64,000 nt of DNA from Lentinus brumalis (Eukaryota > Basidiomycota > Agaricomycetes > Polyporales > Polyporaceae). The translations under genes and the position numbers were made by a program. The DNA lies in NCBI GenBank assembly GCA_001792895.1, contig MARA01000018.1, forward strand, positions 682,001 through 746,000. Direction: 5' to 3'. Below, in pieces: positions 23,579-33,800 of this stretch; position 1 is the first letter of the stretch; every line of letters starts with the position of its first letter. The notes beneath the pieces are model-generated. The model saw only the letters and a program-made list of their open reading frames with translations. It did no database searches and was not told the origin of the DNA.

Positions 23579-26500
23579 ATGTTGTCTGACTGGGAATCAA
23601 GTCTTACTGAGCTTTCGTCCGACGAGGACGAGTATTTGCCCTCGAAAGCGTCTAAGAAGAAGGCGCCCCTTCGACATGCGAAGAACGAATATAAGGCGAG
23701 TGGGTCTCACACACCGGTGATGACTGTCGCGATTGATCCTGTATGCATGTTCACGCGTAGATATCGAATGCCCTCAGGCCGTACCGTACAACGACATATA
23801 CCGCTAAGAGCCTGTACGGTAGGTCGCAAATGGACTAGCAACTCTTGAGCGACGGGTGTCAACGGCGTGGCCTCTTGTAGATCAGATAATCGACAACACT
23901 ATACACCTCGACCCAGAGTACCAGAGAGGTCCGTGTCGTCGCGCATATACCGCGTTGCTCGGGCGAACTTAACGCATGCAATGCCCATCCTTCATCAAGA
24001 CATCGTTTGGAGCGAAGCTAAGCAGTCGGGACTCATAGATTCTATCCTGAGGAATTACTACATACCCCCTGTACTCTTCGGTGCGTCGCGTCATATTCCA
24101 TCCTCATGCGGACCTCCTGATCCCCTGGACAGCGGTGACAGCCCATGATGACGGCAGTCAGACCCGTGTTTGCATTGATGGCAAGCAGAGGTTGACTTCT
24201 ATACAACTGTGAGTGTCCTTTGAGATTATTGCTTGTGTGTCATCGATACCTCCCTCTGCTATCCGCAATGCATCGACAGCTACCGGGTGGTGGAGGCAGA
24301 TACATGCACCGCTTGGTCCTCCTTCGTCCCACAATCCGCCGAAGTGCCTCCAACGAATGTCGCAGTTGCCTGGATCCGTGCATAACATGATGGCCGCATA
24401 TTGTTGCGTGTGATGCATCTGTAAAGGTAGTCGGCGCGCGACAAGCCAAAGCACTGTCTGCTCGGCGTCGAGATCTGTTCGCTTGCTTGCTCCTGATCCG
24501 ACACGGCTGAGCCAAGGAAGTCTGTCCGCGCCGTGCAATGAGAGACGTACTGTGTTTCAATATGTTCTCCAGATCTGTTCGTCACAGTGGGTATGGGTTG
24601 ATATCCACCGTAAGCGTGGAGCGCCACAGTCAATGGTTCGTGCTTCGTCTGGTGGCCGGGCCTCATCGGCAGCCCTAGCAAAGCGGCATGCGTGCCTCGC
24701 GAGTCTATTGCATCCCATGTTCTTACATACGCGTCAACAGTTTCATGGACGGTCTGGTGAGTAGACTACGACGGTCGTCTTCAAAGACTGACTGGTACAT
24801 TCCGCCCTATCACGCCAAAGATACCGCGTGAGTCTGGATCTGTACGTCATCGCGTCCTGGCATATGTCTGACATACTCTTAGACAAGGACAAGTATGTGT
24901 GCAGATCAATAGCGCATCGTGTTGAGCTCACACTAAGTTTTAGCGTCACTAACAAGAAGTATTGGTACAAGCCCGCTGCTGGCGAGACCCGCTTGATCCT
25001 ACCAAAACCTCTTATGCAAGCTTTCGCCAACAAACAGATCACCTGCATTGAGTACGATGGGCTATCGGATGACGAAGAGAGGGAAATATTCCAGGTTATT
25101 CATCCACGTGCCTTCTCCTAGCATCTAGCTGAGACATCCTGCAGCGCGTTCAACTTGGCGTGGCCCTCACAGCAGCTGGTGACTACAATCTTTCCTGTAT
25201 CTTGGGACGCAGTCGCTCACATGCCGGCGACCCCCAGAACGCATGCAGGCGATACCGGGACCATGGCCTTCGTTGATTCGGGAGGCACAGGCAATCATCC
25301 TAGGCGACGGCGGCTTCGGCGAGGATCTGGACTGGGGACACGATCGCGGTAGAGATTTCCAATGTCTGGCCACGATCATATTCCTCATCGACAGCCAGCC
25401 AACTTCGACATTCCCTGGATCCGTCAAGTTAGAAAAGTGGTTGCAGACAAGCAAGCCCGTGTCTCCGAAAACACGTAAGGCGGTGCTCGAGACGTTCCAC
25501 ATCTTCGTCGCGCTGGTCAAGGACAAGAAGTATAAGGTCGCGTTCCAGAAACCGTCGCGGGTGTCGCCGGTCGAGTTCTCAATGATTGGCTTGCTCATCT
25601 TCCTCAACAAGGAGAAGTTCTCCTTTGTGCAATTGTCCAACGCGATCTGGCAGCTGCGTGCGGATGTGCGGAAGTATCACGACGACGTTCGCGCGAACAA
25701 CAAGGTCACTAAGACCATCTTCGCTTTCCTGCATAAAGGCCTGAAGCAGTCGAGCCTCCCGAGCGACGGGAAGGGTGATACACCTGCAGCGGTGATCATC
25801 AGGCAGAAGATGTCTGAAGCGGCTGAAGACGACGAGGCGGAGCCGTCTCCTGCGCCGAAGGTGAAGAAGGAAAAGAGGCGGAGACCACAAGAGCCGGAAT
25901 CCTCTGACGACTCTGACTACGAGAAGGCGCCGCCGAAGAGGAGAGCTTCAATGCCCTCTGCGGCGTCGTCCAGCCGTCTTCAATCTTTGAAGACACCGGT
26001 GAAGACACCAGTGTCGAGGAAGGCCTCGGCTCCTACGAAGGCCTCCACTTCCAAAGTCGCGGGTAAGGCCCCAGCCAAGACCGCCAAATCCACTCGAGCA
26101 GCTCCGTCCTCACCCGCCCAGACAACAGCTTCCACAACTTCATCGCAACCCTCTACTCCCGTTGCTGCGAAGCTTCCATCGAAGGTCACCTCGAGGACCA
26201 CGCGGACAGCACAAGCTGCTGCCGGAGATATGTATTTCCCACCGGAACCCTCCACCTCGCACCAGCGAGTCAGCATCCCTCTCCCTGTCGCAATGAGCCG
26301 TGCGAAGCAGCAAGCTAAGCTGCCTCCGAAACCGGGTGGTCAGGAACCTGTCGTGAAGATGGAGATTGACCAGAGTCCATCATTCTCGCACGGCATCCAC
26401 GATGATACCGTCATGTGAGTTTTAAAGACCCACACAATTCGCTGACCGCGCACTGAATCGGATTATGCAGGGCTGTGGACGAGAGTACCCAGGAGACACA

Positions 26501-27121
26501 GGTGCGTACGGTCTATGGTAACTTGGCACTCTCGAGAGCGCTCACATGCTCCGTCAACAGAGCCCGCAGCAGCAGGCTACAGTCTCGACAGCCGTTCAGT
26601 CATCGTCAACAGTCTCGCACTCCACATCGAATACACCGACTATCCCTGCTGCACGGCACGCCTCATCAGGGATGACCCTGCCGCGTACTGCTGCATCATC
26701 TGTCAACACGTCGGTGATCAGAAGCTCGTCGACAGCATCGCCGTCACTCCCAGTCCCTCCGCCTCCTCCCCCGCTGTCCGCCGGAACATCGCCCAGTATC
26801 GCAGTGAATGTTCCGCGCTTTGCTGCGATGACTATACATGATGCGCGAAGCCCTCCGACCGCTCCGAGGAGCGACCGTGACCGTGACCGTGACCGTCGAC
26901 GGACGAGCGATGGTGACTGGGACATGGACCGAGGGAGAGACCGCGACCGCGATCGCTATGACAGAGACCGCGACTATGAGAGAGGCAGAAGTAGGACGCG
27001 GGAGCGCGGAAAGGAACGGGAATGGGAACGGCCGGACCGCGACTCGAAGCGTGGGGGTAGGAGTAGGGAGTCGGACAGGGACCGGTATCGCTACGGACGA
27101 GAACGGCGAAAGGATTGGTAG
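23579..27121 (+). CDS. DUF262 (GmrSD N-terminal type) nuclear-like protein, 13 exons
   Basis: Exons: 23579-23695, 23761-23818, 23881-23928, 24000-24080, 24133-24208, 24741-24756, 24821-24827, 24883-24892, 24944-25094, 25145-25178, 25238-26414, 26471-26501 and 26561-27121. They sum to 2367 nt (788 aa), exactly in frame. DUF262 hallmarks are clear: LDPEYQRDIVW (about residues 68-78) and DGKQRLTSIQL (about 117-127), the ParB/sulfiredoxin-type nucleotide-binding motif, then GLSDDEEREIFQ and LTAAERMQAI. In bacteria this domain drives NTP-dependent type IV restriction (GmrSD) and related defence enzymes. The partner DUF1524 HNH nuclease is absent. Instead a long Ser/Thr/Pro/Lys-rich tail carries KKEKRRR (about 407) as a likely nuclear signal and ends in Arg-Asp repeats (about 704-788) resembling splicing or RNA-binding tails. 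Intron 1 uses a GC donor (AAG|GCGAGT). Domain call firm; function unknown. Confidence 0.88.
24209..24740 (+). other. unusually long intron (532 nt) in the DUF262 gene
   Basis: All other introns of this gene are 50-71 nt. This one runs from GTGAGT to a CAACAG acceptor and separates DGKQRLTSIQ from FMDGL. No open frame or terminal repeats are apparent inside it. Confidence 0.7.
26868..27110 (+). repeat. Arg-Asp low-complexity coding repeat
   Basis: GACCGT/GACCGC-type hexamer variants encode alternating Arg and Asp with scattered Glu, Tyr and Ser at the C-terminus of the DUF262 protein. The repeats are degenerate at codon level, so the dipeptide pattern rather than the DNA seems to be maintained. 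Confidence 0.8.
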
Positions 27122-27805
27122 TCGGGAGGTATTTCTTGGACTCAGACTGTCTGTGAGAGACCGTGTTACAACCTATGCAGCGACTTCGTAGACGGCATGA
27201 TCGACGAGGAACAACATATCAAACGGACGTCCAGCCAGTGAAGGCCAGGTCTTCGGCCACGGTGACATCGTTCTAGGTCAGAATCTGCGTCGGAGAGCCT
27301 GCTCCTTCAGGTCGATCGTGAGTTCAGCTCGGCTGGAAGACGATGACGAGAAGTGTACCGTGATGAGAGACATATGCATCCCGGGCTCGCCACACGCACG
27401 CGATGGCCTCATTGACAGTAGTTGGGCAGAGACTCTGGCATCCATCCATAGATATCAACCCGAAGTGCCCTGAGGTAGGTCACAAGCTTCAGGAGCTTCG
27501 CAACGATGCAAAGCTCGAGGGTAACTCGTGCCGTGCGCTATTACCCCGTATGCATCAGCTCTCTGTAAATGGTCTGCCCGCCTTGAAGAGTGCATTTATA
27601 CCCATGTGCGAGTCGTGTGTTGAACCCGACAGGCCGAATCACACATCTTTGCATGTGTATAATACGTACGACCTTCCGCCATGCCTGTGGGCGACTTCCG
27701 ACATCAAGGTTTGCATCCTGCGATAGGCACCAAAGGTAACGATATTCGCAAAGTAGATGAGGGTAGGTGAAGACAAGTTCATGCATAATCTGCGTATCAG
27801 AAGAT
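27122..27805. other. convergent 3' intergenic region
   Basis: Lies between the stop codons of the DUF262 gene (+) and the sacsin-like gene (-). No gene seen. Short frames have no recognisable content. Confidence 0.5.
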
Positions 27806-30800
27806 TCAAGAGTCTTGCGCGTCGTCCGTATCAAGTATCTCGTCAAGCACAAAGGCGTTCTCGCGGGCAAACTCTTCGACTGTTTCCAACAGCGTGGTCG
27901 CGCCGACGTCCTGTGCGTGGTCCTTGACTGGTTATGCAGGTGGCGTGACATCAGCGTACATCCTGCGGAAATATGACACGAGTTACGTACGTTCCAAGAA
28001 TGTTGCGGGAGTGATCGTGTTGACAAGCAGAACCTCAGCTCTCCTCAGGACCTCGCCAAGGCCCCATCTATGCGCGAGCTGGAGGAGATCGAGCAGGCAA
28101 TCGCGCTCGCGTGGGTCGTCGAACTGTCCAGTGTAGATGTGATCTGGTATATCTCGTCAACAATAAAGCATGACTTCGGAGCAGGAAATTACCTAGGATG
28201 AGTCGCGTTGAACGTAACTCCAGCGCATCTCGTAGTGGAATGACGATCGGTTGCTGCGCAGAGGCCAGGCCGCCCTCAGAGAAATGGTTGCCAAATAGGT
28301 CGCGGAAATATTCGCTAGTCGTGGCGAGTAAGGCACGGTGAGCCCTAAGTTCGTCGCCAGACTGATCTCCCGATACCTTGAACATGACGTCGGTCAAGGT
28401 CCTGCTGACGCGCAGCGCATCGAAGGACGCGCGGAGACGGGATAGCTCTTCCTGGGCCGAAGAGAGGACGAGGATTGGAGCCTTTGGGAGCTTTATCTCC
28501 TCCGCCCCAGCGGCAAGAAGGAGCTTCCGGAAGGGATACAAGAAGGCTCGCACTCCTTGCCGGTCATTTTCGTCCGGCACATTGAACATCATCTGGCCGG
28601 CAGCGCAGAATTGCCACGAATCTTCCGAGGGATCATGGACATTCAGGAAGAGCCGATCGCGCCGGTGAATGCGCAAGTAGGGTTTGGCTTCTGCTTCCCG
28701 CTCACTGAGGAACTCGTATGTCGCCTTGATGTCCGCGAGAAGTCCTTGGTCGCTGAGATGCTTCGGGGCAATATGGAGAGTCAAGACGCATAGATGCTTC
28801 ACCTGTAAATGCAGGCGGCATTGGTGAGCTCACAACACAATCCAGGCACATTTGCCAGTGGGCAAGCTCAAGCGAACACTCACCACTTCCTCCACAGTAG
28901 GAACACCGACCACCTCGTCAACCATATAGAGCCGTTTGTCTGGCGCGCTCGCAAAGAGTGCACGCTGTGTCCACGCGACGCTAGAGTATTCCTCGCGGAG
29001 GACCTTGCTCGGGGGGACGAGGCGCGGGAACGTTAAGGCATACTCCGTGTCCCGGAATGCTGCATGTCCACCACTTCGTCGAGATGCGTGCCTCGGAATG
29101 AAAGCGTACGGGTCCAGCCTTCGCCACCATGCATTGTCAGAGCCAACCGCCACCGGCAACCGTGAGCTATACCACCCGAAGATCACGTCACAGCGTTCTC
29201 GATCTTCTGGGCTCTCGCGGTCCGCGAAGTCTTGATCTATGGCTTGAACACATGCTAGGAAGTTCTCGCCAGACAACTCCTGGCGAAGACCGAATGGGGC
29301 CAGCCGATCCTCGACTTGGCGGAAGCGGGTATGGATGAAGTTCTGAGGACGGTGAAAGAAAGCTGCGCGAAATTCAGCGACACTGCTCTTGTACAAAGTG
29401 TGCGGATCGACAAGGTCTCGATCTTCGTTAGGTATCTTGAGTCCGTCGAACGACCCATTATGACGGCTGAGCGCGAGCAGGTCGTCGAGCAGCACTTGAT
29501 AAGTGGCGAACCGACTCGTCGGGAGTTGTGTGGGAAAGTTCAGCTGCGCCGCGAATTCCTGAGTGGACATAGGCTTCGCATTGCTCAAGCGAGAGATCTC
29601 CGTGGAATATTGAACGAAGAAGGTATCGGAACTCTTTCCTAGGAAGAGCACGACCCGGGGGTCTCTGAGTGTGATCGCACTAGGTAAGATCTTGACTAGA
29701 GGGTCGGTGAGGGATCTGAGGTCAGGCAGACCTGTCGTACCCTTGCGGTGAGCTGTCCATATGGGCAGACGACGAGCAATGTCGAAGGAAGCACGGTCTG
29801 CTTCCTTCCATGTAGATAGTGACTCTCGGAGAGAACGTTTGATCCATTCAGCGAGCTGAGCCTGCTCGTCGGTGCTGAGGCAGTTCGAAAACTTCTGCGC
29901 GAGATCATATCCTTCCTCCAGGCGAGTAAAGAACTCCATGACCCTCCCAAATGTGAAGTCGACGGCCCGAAGACGTTCGCGGATGCGAGTTGGAAGGCCC
30001 GCCGACATGCGGTCAGGGATGCGGGGGTCCCGTAGAATCACCGCGCCAAGCTTCCGGAGGGTGCTCGCAATCGTCGAGAGAGACCGAGTAGGAGCACCCA
30101 GGGCGGGGAGAGTGAGCGCATGGTCTAGAGACAAGAATGTTTCTTCATCGGCTGTGGGGATGAGTGGGAAGTCCTTCACGCAATCCGGGTCGTGGTGCTC
30201 AGCTGAAAGAGTGTCCCAGAAGTGCCAGAAGTCGATGGCACGCTTCGCTTGAATGGCAGTCGCATTTAGGCGGGGAACTCGCGAGATGACTTCCTCTATC
30301 AGATTGGTCAGAGCGGATCCGTGAAGCGGCACAACGTTCACTCCTCCGCGAAGAAGCAACTCCTGGTCGAAATGCGGGTGTAGAAACCGATGTGCTGGGA
30401 AGAGCGGCCAGGGACGCACTGTCCAGCGCCCTGCGAAGACAACCAGAGAGCCGTCAGCACGTTGCACGTCTGCTAGACTGCCTTCCACTGCAAGAGGGAG
30501 CAGCGGACGACCAACGAGCCTGTCATGCGAAGACGCCGTGTCACCACCCATCAAATACTTGACACAATGTTCGATATCCTCCACAGTCAGTGTCCCGCTG
30601 CGGTACGCTGATGTGAACTCATCACGCTTGTCTGCCAGAACGCGCGACACAAACAGGGGGTCGACCCGGCGTGCTAGACTCGGGGAGAGTCTGAATAGCT
30701 CAGCACGGACTGGCCGCGGCAACTCGATTAAATCGGTGGGACGTAGTCGTACGAGGAGTTTTTTGATGGCTTTTGGCTCACCGCCCCTGAATACCGCATG

Positions 30801-33800
30801 AGAGGGACAGATGCGATCGTTGGTCATGCTTCGGAGCAGTTGGCGTGAGGTTCCGATAAGACCGTCCTCCGGGTCACCGTAGAATGTGTCGATGAACGCT
30901 CGAGATACAGGATCGGGAGCGATGTCGCTGGTGCCCGGCCAGGGGACGACTGCAGATGGAAAATCACTCGTCCATCTCTCCATGGCAAAAATGTAGAGTG
31001 GAGACAAGATCGCAGTGACGAGCCAACGGTTGAATCGAGAATCGTCAGTCATCGTCCCATCTCCGTCCCATCGTATGTTGCGTCTGTCATCGGCCAAAAT
31101 GAAGGAGGCGTGCACATGTACCGGTAAAGCAGTTTTGATGGGGAGGGGAAGAGAAGCGAAAAGGTGTGATTGAGGAGTACGAGAATCTGGGCCCTGAACG
31201 AGTTCCCCGGCAACCGCCACGCTAACGTTCTTGACTTGATTCCTTGCGATCACAGACTTCCAGCGGTCGTAGCAGTCCGCGGCAACAGTGGAGCTCACAA
31301 CGACCCACTCTGACCTCCGGCAGTGTCCGAGTTCGTCGACCTCGGCTATATCAAGGCGCTGGACATTGTAGGGTTCTCCCTCGGCCAGGGGCATGGATTG
31401 TCGATGGGCACAAGTGGACCAGAGAGGAGCTGGCCTTCCACTCCTTAGGGCGGTGACCTCCGAAATGCAGATGAAGAAGAGCGAACGCGAGGCGTCCGAT
31501 TTGTACCTCACGAGCATAGCGTGAATGTCATCGCTCGTAAATGACCTGTTGGACAGGCTCGCGCTGTTCATAGCTTCAAGACGAGTCCGCAGCGGCAAGC
31601 GTATGATTGTCTGGGAATATATATATAGGTGAGTTTGGCCATACGTACAGGAGAAAAATATCATACCCCTTTGTAGTGGTTGTGCGCTACTCGGAAACCG
31701 AACAAATCGTCAAAGACTTGCAAATGTCCAGGGTATATACTGCGACGTCATGTCGGCGTCATTAAGCGGATCTCCTGCTTAAAATCCCAAGCATACCTGC
31801 GGACGTTGTCCAATGGCAAGATGTAGCAATTCGTTTTGACCTCTTCGGGAAGGAACCGTCCCGATGGATCAAGTAGCAGTAGATGAGATCCAGAGAGAAT
31901 CATGGCGACCTGAGGAGGTAATCAAATGAGACGATGAGCACGAATCATATCCTGCGATGTATACTCGATCCCACCTCTGTGAAGTGATAAAACGACAGTG
32001 CTCCAAGTCCGAATCGGCCAATCGTCGCATCCCGATCTTGCTTTCCACCGCGTCCGATACGACATATACCTCGGAAGTCATCCATAGTGAACTCAGCATT
32101 GTTGTGAACAACCAGGGCAGGTCGACAGCAGAGAGTAGCCATACTCTCACAGAGCACTGTGCCCGGGGATGCCCGGCGCTTCTGTTCCTCGTCTGAGTCG
32201 AGCATTATGGAGAACCGGGAAGCACCAGCGTCGGCGGCGTTAGCCAAGTACTCATTGAATGCTTGCTCGACATGGTAGGCCCGCAGCACGTTGCGAATCC
32301 GTGTTGTAAGATCTTCCCGCATGTCTTCTGAGTCGAGTTCAAGAGGTTCGAGGTGCAGGGATCCTAGAGACGGGATGCCGAGAGCAGTGCAAAGAGGTCT
32401 GTGGATCTGCTGATGAACTCGCACTCGAGATGGAGGCAGACGTAACTCATGCATCCGGGAGCCGAGATCATTGTGGAAAAGCTTGCCCGTCGTGCGTAGT
32501 ATACCGTCGACACCTGGAACGAGCACACGGGCCCGATGCTGCTCTGAAAGTACTGCAGGATCGAGAACACCAAGCAGCGCGAGGCTCTCATGCACGACGT
32601 CTTCCGGCCTACGCTCATGACGCAGTGCTTCAAGCCGTACCAAGATGGCGTCATTGGTGGGACTGGTGTGTCCGTCAGCTCCATGGTATAGGAAACAACT
32701 CGACACAGACGTACCGGGTTGCACAACCCATATGACCCAAGAACTCCTTCACACCAGGGCGAGCTGCGAAGTCAAGGGGGATTTGCCCGAAGCCTCGCAA
32801 GGTAGAAGATGATTCGAAGACAGCGAAGGCAGGCTGTCGCAGGCGTCCATCGGAGGTGGGGACCCATTCTTGTGCATGGAGTAGATCGAACAGCTGATCG
32901 AGTTGAGATGGTGACATCTCGTGGTACCGACGTCCAAACTCAGTAGTGAGCTCGAGAAGATATGGATAAATCTCGCCGCTGCGGGGCTCTGGAAGCAATG
33001 CACGCAATTGCTCCACGAGGACGTCAATGGGGATGGGCTCGTGCCAACCTAGCATTCGGCGTAAAGGAGGAGAACGAAGTGGCTCCGGTATGTCGAGCAA
33101 CTCCCAAACGCGGTCGCAAAGCATGCGCTGTGATGCGTCGCGCGTCTCTCGCGACGTCCGTAAGCCAGCCTTAGTGGGAAGCCACGCGAAGCCGTCGATC
33201 CCCTGCACTCCGGAGTTGTAGAACGTCGAATCTAAGGTCCGGAGAAGCCGGCGCGCTGCATCCAAGGACGACTTGTCGCGAAAGCTCGTGATCCTCTGGC
33301 GAAGGTAGACGGGGTCTATCTCTTTCCGCAGGAGACCAAGAGTAGCGAGGGCATCTGCAATTCTTGTGTTCTCGCCCTTGTCGTCGAAGATCGCGCTGGG
33401 ATCTTCCGGGGGAATGATATCGGAAATCGACGACTCGGGATCGACGACATCCTGTGGAGCAACGTACTGCCCGCCACGAACACGAACAATGGGGCTACTG
33501 CGTAGCTTGTCCAAGATGGCCAAACTCCGGGGTGCTGGGTTTCGGGCCAGGTGCTCGAGAACACGTAGATGCATCGCCGGAGGTTGCTTGACGATATGCT
33601 CGACGTGAAGTTGCAAGAGGTCCTGCTCAGACAACGGATAGGTAACAGCGTTGTAGTCGATCTGCTCGAGTAGTCGTCTTTCAACGTCAGTGACATGTGC
33701 GAAGATGGCATCGTGGATGATTGGCAGAGGGAAGGAGTTCAAACTCTTCAAGCAGTATAGCTTGCATGGTTCGGGGGGATGCTGGACAGATGCGAGGCGA

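Noticed and set aside
26868..27110. Possible minisatellite independent of coding
   Set aside because: Codons vary while the Arg-Asp pattern is kept, so it is better explained as a protein-level low-complexity tail.
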